Assembly: GCA_002389045.1 (NCBI GenBank)
Contig: DGNS01000009.1
Location: 152,986 to 216,985 of the forward strand
Source of the DNA: Thiotrichaceae bacterium UBA4486
GTDB taxonomy: Bacteria; Pseudomonadota; Gammaproteobacteria; Eutrophobiales; Eutrophobiaceae
DNA: 64,000 nucleotides
Direction of reading: 5' to 3'
Every line of letters starts with the position of its first letter. The first letter of the stretch is position 1. Shown here piece after piece: positions 9,363 to 18,378 of the stretch. A program made the position numbers and the translations under genes. A model generated the notes under the pieces. The model worked only from the letters and a program-made list of their open reading frames with translations. It ran no database searches and was not told where the DNA came from.

Positions 9363-11894
9363 ATGAAAAAAGCCTTCTGGCAAAGCGATTGGTTCCTGGG
9401 CCTCGTCATCACCATCGTATTCGTTCTCGTTGGGCCGAGCGGGTTCATGAACAACCTCGAACGTACGGCCTATGATCAGGGCGTCCGTTCAACCCAGAAG
9501 GATCCGGGCGACAACATCACTGTCATCGCCATTGATGACGAAAGTATAGATAATCTCGGCCGCTGGCCCTGGCCACGCACCATTATCGCCACGGTGGTGG
9601 ACCGCCTGACGGCTGCAGGCGCAAAAGTCATCGGCAGTACGATTATCCTCTCGGAAGAACAGGTCAACCCGGCCAGCAGCGATATTGAACAGGCCATATC
9701 CCTGCTGGGCAGTAATACGGGCGGTACTCCGTCATCGCTGGACACCGTCATTGATCTCCTGCAGCAGACCCGGCAGAAACTCGATACCGACAGTGTTCTT
9801 GCGTCCTCGTTCAAGGCGTCTGGCAATGTGGTTCTCGGCATGCAGTTCGGCCTCGGCCGGGCGCTGGGCAAAGCGGACAAACCACTGCCTGATTATGTCC
9901 TGGAAAACCGCCTGCCCAATGTGCTCGGTGAAAACGCTGACGGCCACCCGGCGCCGGCCAATTCGGCCAAACCACCCATCAGCGTCCTGGGTTCAGCAGC
10001 CGCCGCTATCGGCCATATCAGTTTTCCGGTGGACCCGGATGGCGGCATCCGCAGGGATCTGCTGGTACTGGATTATTACGGCGATTTCTTTCCATCGTTG
10101 TCCCTGATGATTGCCGCTCAAAGCCTGAACCTGACGCCGGAAGACATCCTGGTCAAACGCGGCAAGTCAGTAAACCTGGCCAACCTGGAAATCCAGACCG
10201 ATGCCTTATCGCGGATGTACCCTTTCTTTTACCAGGATGAAGCCGGTAAATCGGCGTTCAGGACCACGTCATTTTTTGATGTTTACGAAAACAAGGTCAG
10301 CCTGGACAATTTCAGGGACAAGATTGTCATCATCGGCGCCACCGCCTATGGCGTCGGCACCAGTTTCGTTACACCGACGGATAAATCCATGACCCCGGCG
10401 GTACTGCTGGCCAACGTGGTCGCCAGTATTCTCAACCAGCACTTTTTCATTATTCCCGACTGGGCGACACTGGCACGGTGGCTCGCAGTGTTGCTCGTAG
10501 CGCTCTATCTCATCCTGGTGCTGCCAAGACTGAATGCGAAAATGGCCGCTATCGCCAGTGCCCTGTTACTGGTGCTCCTTCTCGCCGTAAACCAGGGCCT
10601 GCTTATCACCCAGGCCATGTGGGTTGAACTCATGCTACCGGCGACCCTGCTGGTCTGCGGCTACCTGTTATTGATCACCAAGCGGTTTCTGGTCACCGAA
10701 AAAGGCAAGATCAAGGCCGACGAGGCCTCCGCCCAGAGCAACCGCACCCTGGGACTGTCCTACCAGCAACAGGGCCAGCTGGATATGGCCTGGGACAAAT
10801 TCCAGGCTTGTCCCATGGACGATACCATGCTTGAGCCGCTGTACAGCCTGGCGCTGGATTTCGAAAGCAAACGCAAGTTTGCCAAGGCCGCCTCGGTGTA
10901 TGAGCACATTGCCAGGTACAATGCCAATTACAAGGATGTGAAAGACAAGATCCAGCGCAGCAAGGCCATGGAAAACACCTTTGTCTTTGGCGCCGCGGGA
11001 GGCGGCGGCAGTGCGTCATCAATGATGCTTGATGCCACCGGCAGCATGCAAAAGCCGAAACTGGGCCGCTATGAAATTGAGAAGGAACTGGGCAAGGGCG
11101 CCATGGGTGTCGTTTACCTGGGCAAGGATCCGCAGATTGCCCGTACCGTTGCCATCAAGACCATGGCCCTGTCGCAGGAATTCGAGGAAGATGAACTCGA
11201 CGAGGTCAAGGAACGTTTCTTCCGCGAGGCCCAGACTGCCGGACGTCTCAATCACCCCAATATTGTCGCCATATACGATGTCGGCGAGGAGCATGACCTG
11301 GCCTACATCGCCATGGAATTCCTCGAGGGACACGATCTTTCCCGCTATACCAAAAAAGATGCCCTGCTGCCCGTGACCACCGTGCTCAGCATCATTACCC
11401 TCTCGGCCGAAGCCCTGAATTATGCCCACCAGCAGAACATTGTCCACCGGGACATCAAACCCGCCAATATCATGTATGTGCCGGAATCCTCAAAGATAAA
11501 GTTAACGGATTTCGGTATCGCCCGTATTACTGATTCCAGCAGAACCAAGACCGGCATGGTCCTGGGCACGCCGTCCTATATGTCACCGGAGCAACTCTCG
11601 GGCAAGCATGTGGATGGACGCTCCGATCTGTTCTCTCTGGGTGTTATGCTTTACCAGTTGCTCACGGGCGACCTGCCCTTCAAGGGTGAATCCATGGCCA
11701 CACTGATGTTCAAGATCGCCAATGACCCGCATCCGGAAATCATCGCCGTGAAGCCTGAACTCGCGTCCACGGCGCCCTGCGTGATCAACATTATCAACAA
11801 AGCCCTGGAAAAAAATCCCGACAATCGTTATCAGAGCGGTGCCGAGATGTCGGCCGATCTTCGCAAGTGCCTGAAAATCATCAAAAATAAATAG
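9363..11894 (+). CDS. CHASE2-domain Ser/Thr receptor kinase
   Basis: An 843-residue membrane receptor kinase. After an N-terminal membrane segment (about 8-28) comes a periplasmic CHASE2 sensor domain (DDESIDNLGRWPWPR near residue 55; KIVIIGATAYGVG near 320). Three membrane segments (about 365-445), a linker with TPR-like helices (about 470-550) and a Hanks-type kinase (about 566-835) follow. The kinase shows GKGAMGVVY, AIKTM, HRDIKPANIM, DFGIAR and GTPSYMSPEQL, so all catalytic residues are present. ATG 9363 is used because upstream codons belong to the palindromic element. The PP2C and FHA genes follow immediately, forming a phosphorylation module. Confidence 0.9.
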   Translation: MKKAFWQSDWFLGLVITIVFVLVGPSGFMNNLERTAYDQGVRSTQKDPGDNITVIAIDDESIDNLGRWPWPRTIIATVVDRLTAAGAKVIGSTIILSEEQVNPASSDIEQAISLLGSNTGGTPSSLDTVIDLLQQTRQKLDTDSVLASSFKASGNVVLGMQFGLGRALGKADKPLPDYVLENRLPNVLGENADGHPAPANSAKPPISVLGSAAAAIGHISFPVDPDGGIRRDLLVLDYYGDFFPSLSLMIAAQSLNLTPEDILVKRGKSVNLANLEIQTDALSRMYPFFYQDEAGKSAFRTTSFFDVYENKVSLDNFRDKIVIIGATAYGVGTSFVTPTDKSMTPAVLLANVVASILNQHFFIIPDWATLARWLAVLLVALYLILVLPRLNAKMAAIASALLLVLLLAVNQGLLITQAMWVELMLPATLLVCGYLLLITKRFLVTEKGKIKADEASAQSNRTLGLSYQQQGQLDMAWDKFQACPMDDTMLEPLYSLALDFESKRKFAKAASVYEHIARYNANYKDVKDKIQRSKAMENTFVFGAAGGGGSASSMMLDATGSMQKPKLGRYEIEKELGKGAMGVVYLGKDPQIARTVAIKTMALSQEFEEDELDEVKERFFREAQTAGRLNHPNIVAIYDVGEEHDLAYIAMEFLEGHDLSRYTKKDALLPVTTVLSIITLSAEALNYAHQQNIVHRDIKPANIMYVPESSKIKLTDFGIARITDSSRTKTGMVLGTPSYMSPEQLSGKHVDGRSDLFSLGVMLYQLLTGDLPFKGESMATLMFKIANDPHPEIIAVKPELASTAPCVINIINKALEKNPDNRYQSGAEMSADLRKCLKIIKNK

Positions 11895-11902
11895 GGAGAA
11901 TC

Positions 11903-12673
11903 ATGGGCAAACGGCCTCGAATCGAAATCGTCAATCTCTCGGATGTGGGCCTGAAGCGACCACACAACGAGGACAGCGCTATCAGTGATCCGGACCGTGG
12001 CCTGATGATCCTGGCCGACGGCATGGGGGGATACAAGGCCGGAGAAATCGCCAGCGCCATCGCCGTGACCAGCACTTACCAGCAAATCTGCCAGGGACTG
12101 AAGCACCTGAAATCCGGTGAAACCGATGAGTCCAGCGGCATGAGTGCTGAATCCATGCTGGTAAAAAAATCAATAATTGATGCGAATTCAAAGATTTATA
12201 CAACTGCTACCCAGGAATCCACCTGTCAGGGCATGGGTACAACCATTGTCATCGGGCTAATACACGATAATATCCTGACCGTAGCCCATGTCGGCGATTC
12301 ACGCATGTACCGGGTACGAGGCGATACATTCGAACAAATTACCCGGGATCATTCGCTGATCCAGGAATTGATAGATCGCGGTTTTTACACCCCCGAGGAA
12401 GCCGCCGTAAACACACCTAAAAACCTCGTTACCCGGGCACTGGGTATCGAAAACAAGGTGGAAGTCGATGTCATTGAGGAGGCCATTTCCCCCGGGGATA
12501 TCTACCTGCTTTGCTCGGACGGTCTCAATGATATGGTAGAAGATGAAGAAATTCACTTAACCCTAAGTAAATATAGTGCTAATCTAGTACAAGCAGCGGA
12601 AGAATTGGTACAAAAAGCGAACGCCAACGGGGGCAAAGACAATACATCCATAATCCTGATGCGGGTGGATTGA
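11903..12673 (+). CDS. PP2C-family protein phosphatase
   Basis: A 256-residue PPM phosphatase of the bacterial Stp/PstP class, cytoplasmic. Motifs are LKRPHNEDS near residue 17, ILADGMGGYKAGE, GTTIVIG, AHVGDSRMYR, QITRDHSL, LLCSDGLNDMV and GGKDNTSI, so all metal-binding aspartates are present. It starts 8 bases after the kinase stop behind a GGGAG ribosome site, and should counteract that kinase. It is a full-length, intact family member, distinct from the PP2C gene at 967-1800, which is more divergent. Confidence 0.92.
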   Translation: MGKRPRIEIVNLSDVGLKRPHNEDSAISDPDRGLMILADGMGGYKAGEIASAIAVTSTYQQICQGLKHLKSGETDESSGMSAESMLVKKSIIDANSKIYTTATQESTCQGMGTTIVIGLIHDNILTVAHVGDSRMYRVRGDTFEQITRDHSLIQELIDRGFYTPEEAAVNTPKNLVTRALGIENKVEVDVIEEAISPGDIYLLCSDGLNDMVEDEEIHLTLSKYSANLVQAAEELVQKANANGGKDNTSIILMRVD

Positions 12674-12753
12674 GAACGAGCAAACCTCCCTGGAGCTGCA
12701 TATATGAGCGGAATTTTTATACTGAAACTAGTGGGGAAAGATAGGACCTGGCC

Positions 12754-13473
12754 ATGGCAAAGTTAGTTCTTAGTCTCAATGGTGTTGTTCAAGGCGAATA
12801 CGAGTTAAGTAACGAACGCCTGACCATCGGGCGTAAACCGGACAACGATATTCAAATCGACAACCTGGCCGTCAGCGGCAAGCATGCCCTGATAATTACC
12901 ATTCTCGATGATTCCTTCCTGGAAGATCTGGGCAGTACCAATGGTACGTATGTCAACGGCAAACTCATTAAAAAGCATGCACTTAAAGATGGTGATGTGA
13001 TCGCCATAGGTAAGCATGAAATGAAATACGTCAATGAACATGCGACAGCCGACGATGACGAGTTTGAAAAGACCATGATCATCAGACCCGGTTCAGCCAG
13101 CGCCGCAGTCGCAGCGGCCCAGGCTGCGGAAGCAGCCGGTGCGGCTGCTGCCGCAGCACCTGCCGCAGCACCTGCCGCAAGCAGCGGTGGCGGCATGCCA
13201 CTGGGCAGACTCACTGTTCTGAACGGCCCGATTGCCGGTAAAGAGCTGGAACTGACCAAGGCCCTGGTTACGCTGGGCAAGCCCGGGACACAGGTTGCCG
13301 TTATATCACGCCGTCCGCAGGGATATTTCCTGACCCATATTGAAAGTGATGGCGATGGCAAACGTTACCCGGTCGTCAACGGGGAACCGATTGGCGCCAA
13401 GGCCTATCAACTCAAAGACAGCGATCTCATCGAACTGGCCGGTATCAAGATGGAGTTTTCGGCAGCATCTTAA
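12754..13473 (+). CDS. FHA domain protein (double FHA)
   Basis: A 239-residue cytoplasmic phosphothreonine-binding protein. The first FHA domain (about 5-90) has all hallmark residues: LTIGRKPDNDIQI, then SGKHALI, and LGSTNGTYVNG. An Ala/Pro-rich flexible linker (about 118-148) leads to a second, degenerate FHA-like domain (about 150-236; GKELELTKALVTLGKPG, ISRRPQGY) that lacks the clear phosphothreonine pocket. Third gene of the kinase-phosphatase-FHA module and probably the reader or substrate of the CHASE2 kinase. TMIIRPGS just after the first FHA domain contains a threonine that could be a phosphosite; this is inference. Confidence 0.9.
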   Translation: MAKLVLSLNGVVQGEYELSNERLTIGRKPDNDIQIDNLAVSGKHALIITILDDSFLEDLGSTNGTYVNGKLIKKHALKDGDVIAIGKHEMKYVNEHATADDDEFEKTMIIRPGSASAAVAAAQAAEAAGAAAAAAPAAAPAASSGGGMPLGRLTVLNGPIAGKELELTKALVTLGKPGTQVAVISRRPQGYFLTHIESDGDGKRYPVVNGEPIGAKAYQLKDSDLIELAGIKMEFSAAS

Positions 13474-13672
13474 AGGCAGCTAATAGCTACTATTAGCCAT
13501 TAGCCAATTAGTAAAACCAAAAGAGAATCTATCAACCTGAATGCAGGCGTCTGCCTAATCCGGTCTCGTACTGTCTTTTTCTATTAGCTAATAGCTGTCA
13601 TTATACCCCGACCTTTTGGGCCGGACTCGTACCATCTTTTTCTAATAGCTAATAGCTTATGGCTAATAGCTG
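13474..13672. repeat. Convergent intergenic repeat region
   Basis: This gap separates the convergent FHA and CHASE2-cyclase genes. It carries degenerate repeats of TAGCTAATAGCTAT-type words at 13480-13512, 13579-13598 and 13641-13674. Right-hand words are the complement of left-hand words, so the transcripts can fold. Between them lies an inverted copy (13543-13571, GCAGGCGTCTGCC...CGTAC) of the 28-base unit found at 91-159, and a partial one (CCGGACTCGTAC) near 13622. It may serve as a two-way terminator. Confidence 0.65.
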
Positions 13673-15919
13673 TCACTTAGTCGTATGCGTAAACACCCCG
13701 TCCCAGTCCTTGCCTGGCGGGTCGGCACGAAATTGCTGTATACGGCTGATATACAATGAGTAGAGCATCCGATCCGGGTTCTGCTGCTGAAGATTCACGA
13801 ACTGCATCTCGGCCAGATCCCACTCCTGTTTACGGTATTGACCCAGGGCCTGGGCATACAACTTCAGTTCATCTTTCTGATCTTTCGTCATGTCGGATTT
13901 CAATCCGATGGGTTCATAAATCGCCACTGGCTCATCCTTGCCCTTGACCTTGACACGATCCAGCTCGCGATAGGCGTACTCGGGTACACCCGCCCGGGTG
14001 GTCTCACTGACGATCAGACTGACACTGTAATTCTTGGTCAGACCTTCAAGGCGCGAACCCAGGTTTACGGCATCACCCATGACGGTATAGGCCTTGCGAA
14101 ACTCCGATCCCATGTCACCGACCCGCATTTTACCGGTATTCAGACCGATCCCGATACGCACTTGTGGCCAGCCCCTGGTGCTGAATTGTTCGTTCATTAC
14201 CGGCAACGCCTGCAACATTTCCATGGCTGCATCGAGTGCCAGACGCGCGTGTTCGGGCTCCCTTATCGGGGCACCCCAGAATGCCATGATGGCGTCACCC
14301 ATGTACTTGTCGATGGTGCCGCGGGATTTCTGGATGATCCTGGTCATCGGCGTGAGAAATTCATTCAGCAATTCGGAAAGTGACTGCGCGTCCATGCTTT
14401 CGGATATCGTGGTAAATCCGCGTATATCGGTAAACAGCACCGTGAGCTCACGGACTTCGGCATCCAGTGAATAATGCGTCGGATCCTCACTCATCTCATC
14501 AACGAGTTCCGGCGGAACATACTGTCCGAACAAGCCCTCTATCTGGCGCTTGCCCCGTTGTTCGATAAAAAAACCGTAACTCATGTTCAGTAAAAACATC
14601 AACAGCATCATGATCAACCCGGAGGCAATGGGGATTACCAGATGCATGTATTGCCAGACGACGAAATTGAGTCCGATGGAGATCAGTAATATTACGGTTA
14701 TCAGTATCACGGCCATTTGTGGAGAACTGGCCGGCAGAAAAACAGCCAGCAACAGGCCAATCACCAGGAGCAGCGTAAACTCCGCACCGAGCACATAATA
14801 CGGACTTTCCATGATTCGATTGTCCAGAATACCCGAAATAATATTGGCGTGGACCTCTACCCCGGGAAACGCGTTCTGTACAGGTGTTGCTCGCAGATCC
14901 AGTAAACCCTGGGCCGATGTGCCGATGAGTACAATACGATCATCAAGCGCGCTCTTGTCCACAGTGCCGTTGAGCACATCAACCATCGATATATAGGGGA
15001 AACTGCCCTGCCTGCCCAGAAACGGAACCAGCACCTGGGCTTTCTCGTCAATGGGTATCAGGCGATCCGAAACCTCGACCCAGTCCGGTGCCGAGTAATC
15101 GGAACCGGAAAAATTCCAGCCGTACGTGAACTTGATTGAATCCGCCTTGAACAGGTAACGCACCATGGCCAGGGTCAATGATTCGTAATAATCACCTTCG
15201 TATTCAAACAACATGGGTACGCGACGGACAATACCGTCATCATCAGGCACCAGGGTAAAATGACCTGCGCCATAGGCAGCATCGGTAATGGATTCAAGGT
15301 TCGCGCCATAACCGGTCGTTTCATGCGGGCGAAAATCCTGGCCGGAAAATTCGCCGGCTGAAAATACCGGTGGCGGCAGTTTGCCGCTTTTTCTGGCATC
15401 GGCGGTACTCTCGAAAAAATAACCCAGGAACACCGGGCGGCCTTTCAGGCTGTTCACGAATTGCAGATCATAATCAAGACTTTCCCGGATGCGCTCAAGC
15501 CCTCTGCTGAATTCCGGCAGATGGCGGAATTCCTCTCGACCCAGTCTTTCCAGCACTGAAAGTCCCGAACTGTCATCCGGCTCGGCGAAGACAACGTCAA
15601 AACCGACCACTTCAACGTTGTATTTATCAAACAACTGATCAATGACCCGGGCCAGTTTGTCCCGGCCCCATGGCCAGCGCCCGACCTCGGCCAGACTCTT
15701 TTCATCAATATCAACAATGACTATACGATCATCAATTGAATTCGGGGTACTCATCAATACCCTGGCGTCATAGGCAATGTTTTCCAGCTGATCGATAAAC
15801 TTCCAGTGGAACCACTGCCCCCGGTCAGTCAGAACATGGGCCAGGAAAAGTACAAGGAGGGTAATTTCCAGGATAACCAGCGGTAACTGTTTTCTCAGTT
15901 TTTCGATGATCCTGTTCAT
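13673..15919 (-). CDS. CHASE2-domain adenylate/guanylate cyclase
   Basis: A 748-residue class III nucleotide cyclase with a receptor part. A membrane segment lies at about 14-30, the periplasmic CHASE2 domain at 45-380 (IVDIDEKSLAEVGRWPWGR; RIVLIGTSAQGLLDLRATP), three membrane segments at 385-465, and the cyclase domain at about 495-690. The cyclase has FTDIRGFT, GDAIMAFWG (both metal Asp) and the AVNLGSRLEG helix. Expected to make cAMP from ATP in response to a periplasmic signal. Last gene of the leftward MCE transporter string, 35 bases after the lipoprotein gene, and it shares its sensor family with the receptor kinase facing it. Confidence 0.9.
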   Translation of the reverse strand: MNRIIEKLRKQLPLVILEITLLVLFLAHVLTDRGQWFHWKFIDQLENIAYDARVLMSTPNSIDDRIVIVDIDEKSLAEVGRWPWGRDKLARVIDQLFDKYNVEVVGFDVVFAEPDDSSGLSVLERLGREEFRHLPEFSRGLERIRESLDYDLQFVNSLKGRPVFLGYFFESTADARKSGKLPPPVFSAGEFSGQDFRPHETTGYGANLESITDAAYGAGHFTLVPDDDGIVRRVPMLFEYEGDYYESLTLAMVRYLFKADSIKFTYGWNFSGSDYSAPDWVEVSDRLIPIDEKAQVLVPFLGRQGSFPYISMVDVLNGTVDKSALDDRIVLIGTSAQGLLDLRATPVQNAFPGVEVHANIISGILDNRIMESPYYVLGAEFTLLLVIGLLLAVFLPASSPQMAVILITVILLISIGLNFVVWQYMHLVIPIASGLIMMLLMFLLNMSYGFFIEQRGKRQIEGLFGQYVPPELVDEMSEDPTHYSLDAEVRELTVLFTDIRGFTTISESMDAQSLSELLNEFLTPMTRIIQKSRGTIDKYMGDAIMAFWGAPIREPEHARLALDAAMEMLQALPVMNEQFSTRGWPQVRIGIGLNTGKMRVGDMGSEFRKAYTVMGDAVNLGSRLEGLTKNYSVSLIVSETTRAGVPEYAYRELDRVKVKGKDEPVAIYEPIGLKSDMTKDQKDELKLYAQALGQYRKQEWDLAEMQFVNLQQQNPDRMLYSLYISRIQQFRADPPGKDWDGVFTHTTK

Positions 15920-15954
15920 AATAGACAGCAGCAGGTCCGGGCCCCGGTCATTTA

Positions 15955-16545
15955 TTACAACGCCTCATGCACATCTTTGGTAAATTCAGTAAAACAACGG
16001 AGTAGTGCCTTGTCGAAAGCGGTCACCGTATCAGTCGGCGTGGCCCCGGTTATAGCTTCTGTTACCTGGTAATCTCCGATATGCAACAGTTTACCTTCCC
16101 TGTCAGCACGTAATTCCAGTGCAACCACCACCTCGTCTGTCGAATCATCCATGATCCGGTCAAAGCGACGAATCCTGCCTGAGATCCTCAATTCAGGATA
16201 GGGATCCACGGAGGTCACTACGGTTGGTGCTGCATTAATGGCGCGCAGGTACTGAACCAGATGATCCCGTATCAGCCTTGCCGGACTATCCACCCAGTGC
16301 TGATAATGAAACTGTTTGAGTTCCAGTCCATCACGATTGGTGCCATAGACCAGGGCGCGTTCCCGGTGCAGTCCATCGGTCTCAAGCAGCGCGACATAAA
16401 CGATTCCGTCACTGAGCCTGGTTTCACCGGAAATGCTCAGCGGGATATCCGGCAACCGGTAATAATGATCGACGGGGACAGGCTTCTGCGAGCCACAGGC
16501 GCTTATGAAAAAAACCGGGATCAGGACAAGTAATCTCAGCATCAT
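15955..16545 (-). CDS. PqiC/LptO-like ABC auxiliary lipoprotein
   Basis: A 196-residue outer-membrane lipoprotein. The lipobox FFISAC places the lipidated cysteine near residue 17. The mature part matches the ABC-type transport auxiliary lipoprotein family (PqiC/DUF330 fold): HYYRLPD near the start, a central RISGRIRRFDRI strand and FTKDVHEAL at the end. These proteins partner MCE proteins in moving lipids between membranes. Its ATG overlaps the mlaD-like stop by 4 bases (ATGA), so the two are coupled. Confidence 0.82.
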   Translation of the reverse strand: MMLRLLVLIPVFFISACGSQKPVPVDHYYRLPDIPLSISGETRLSDGIVYVALLETDGLHRERALVYGTNRDGLELKQFHYQHWVDSPARLIRDHLVQYLRAINAAPTVVTSVDPYPELRISGRIRRFDRIMDDSTDEVVVALELRADREGKLLHIGDYQVTEAITGATPTDTVTAFDKALLRCFTEFTKDVHEAL

Positions 16546-17555
16546 TCTTTCCTTTTGTCTTGCTGGGGGGAACCACTGATGAGTAATGCCGGGTTTTCCC
16601 GGATTTGGCGGGTAAACTCATGCATATTACGGCTGCTGCCTTCAAGATGATAGGAAATGGCATTGATATGTTCCGAAACAACATGCAGCGATTTCTTCAG
16701 GTTTTCCACGGATTTTTTTACATCATCCCTGTTCTCGGACACCATGCCATCCACATTACTCACCAGACTGTCTGCATTGTTGAGAATTCCGTCCAGCTCC
16801 TGCCGGGTTACTTCGATACGGGTAATCAATTCGTTGAAAGAGCTGGATGCCTCGTTCAGATTAGCCAGGATCCTGTTGATGTTATCGATGTTGCCGGTAT
16901 CCATTACCATAAGCATGCGATCAGCCGCCTGATTCAGTTTTGAGGACAAGTCCTGCAGGTTACTTATCAATTCCGGCTGATCCAGTTGTACGGATAATCT
17001 GTCAATCATTGGGTGCAGACTGTTTTTTAAAAGGTCATGCAGCTCTGTTCCAAGTTGATCAACCTGGTTATCGATGTTTGCAAATAATGGCCGGATACTT
17101 TGTCTGGACAGATCCTCGATTTCAGCGGCAACGCTGTTGACGGCTGCGAACAGATCGGGAGCGGCGCGGCCTTCCAGGGTAGCCCCGGATTCCAGACTGG
17201 TGCTGCTCTGCCCCTCGACAATCTCGATCGAGATAGCCGAAAGCAGTCCGGACTTCAGAATCCTGGCAATGCTGTCAGAGGGAATCGCCCAGCCGTCGAT
17301 GACACTCATGGTAATGCGGTACTGGATACCTGCCTTGTCCCTCTCGGGCTTGATCTCCTCGACCTGGCCGATTTGATAGCCCTCGTACAATACGGGTGTT
17401 CCGAACTTGATGCCGGTGACATTGTTGTAATAAACATAATATTCATCACTCGGACCGGTACTGCCCGTAATCTTGTAGAGAACTACAAAGAAACCGGTGA
17501 GCAGGCCGAGCACGAACACGCCGACCACAAAATAGTTGATTGAATCACGCTTCAT
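16542..17555 (-). CDS. MCE-domain lipid transport protein MlaD-like
   Basis: A 337-residue membrane-anchored periplasmic protein. One membrane helix lies at about 7-28 (YFVVGVFVLGLLTGFFVVLY), then a single MCE domain at about 38-115 (YYNNVTGIKFGTPVLYEGYQIGQVEEI). A long helical C-terminal part (about 130-320) follows, with repeated heptad-like segments. The long helix region distinguishes it from the short E. coli MlaD (about 183 residues) and resembles the needle-forming or plant TGD2-like MCE proteins. It is the substrate-binding part of the adjacent ABC lipid transporter. Confidence 0.88.
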   Translation of the reverse strand: MKRDSINYFVVGVFVLGLLTGFFVVLYKITGSTGPSDEYYVYYNNVTGIKFGTPVLYEGYQIGQVEEIKPERDKAGIQYRITMSVIDGWAIPSDSIARILKSGLLSAISIEIVEGQSSTSLESGATLEGRAAPDLFAAVNSVAAEIEDLSRQSIRPLFANIDNQVDQLGTELHDLLKNSLHPMIDRLSVQLDQPELISNLQDLSSKLNQAADRMLMVMDTGNIDNINRILANLNEASSSFNELITRIEVTRQELDGILNNADSLVSNVDGMVSENRDDVKKSVENLKKSLHVVSEHINAISYHLEGSSRNMHEFTRQIRENPALLISGSPQQDKRKE

Positions 17556-17571
17556 ATTATTTTATTTCCCC

Positions 17572-18375
17572 TTACATCCCTGTCAGCCTGGCCAGGTATT
17601 CATCTGCATGAATTTCATCATTACCCGGCCTGCGGTTGAGCAGGGATTGTATTCGTTCACTATCTGAAGATCGAACTTCATCGACGCTGCCGGTCATGAG
17701 AATATGCCCCTTGTCCAGGACAGTGATCCTGTCAGCTATTTTAAACGCGCTGTCGAGTTCATGTGTCACAACAACAATAGTCATCTGCAAGGCGTCCCGT
17801 AATCTCAGGATCAGTTCATCAAGTTCGGCGGAGACCACCGGGTCAAGCCCGGCCGATGGTTCGTCAAAAAACATCAGCTTCGGATCCATGACAATGGCAC
17901 GGGCCACGGCGGCCCGCTTGATCATGCCACCGGAAAGCTGGGCCGGCATCAGGTTCTCGAATCCACCGAGGTTGACGACTTCAAGTTTCATACGCGCCAT
18001 GATTTCCTTGGTCTTCCGATCCAGGCGGGTGTGTTCATTTAACGGCAATTGCACATTCTCACCAACGGTCAGGGAACTCAACAGGGCACCCCCCTGGAAA
18101 GCAACACCCATATTCTGCCGCAACTCGTGCATTTCCGTGCTGGTAATACGGGTAATATCCTTGCCGAGCAGTCTGATGCTACCCCGTGTCGGCACCCCGA
18201 GTCCGAGCAGATACCGTAACAGGGTACTCTTGCCGGAACCGCTGCCTCCCATGATGATCATGATCTCGCCTTCATGGACTGTCATATTGACACCATGCAG
18301 GATTTCGACCTTGCCATAGTGCGTGACCAGGTCCTCGACTTCAATAGCGGGATTTCTGTTCTCGGTTGCGCTCAT
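17572..18375 (-). CDS. MCE/Mla lipid transporter ATPase (MlaF-like)
   Basis: A 267-residue ABC ATPase. Walker A is GGSGSGKST near residue 43, the Q-loop is in VAFQGGALL, the signature in LSGGMIKRAAVARA, Walker B in LMFFDEPSAGLDP and the switch His in VVTHELDSA. The SGGM(I/Q)KR form of the signature is characteristic of MCE-linked (MlaF) ATPases. Acts at the inner membrane face with the permease encoded three bases upstream. The Mla-type complex usually binds a STAS protein through this subunit, which fits the STAS gene two genes upstream. Confidence 0.93.
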   Translation of the reverse strand: MSATENRNPAIEVEDLVTHYGKVEILHGVNMTVHEGEIMIIMGGSGSGKSTLLRYLLGLGVPTRGSIRLLGKDITRITSTEMHELRQNMGVAFQGGALLSSLTVGENVQLPLNEHTRLDRKTKEIMARMKLEVVNLGGFENLMPAQLSGGMIKRAAVARAIVMDPKLMFFDEPSAGLDPVVSAELDELILRLRDALQMTIVVVTHELDSAFKIADRITVLDKGHILMTGSVDEVRSSDSERIQSLLNRRPGNDEIHADEYLARLTGM

Positions 18376-18378
18376 CAG

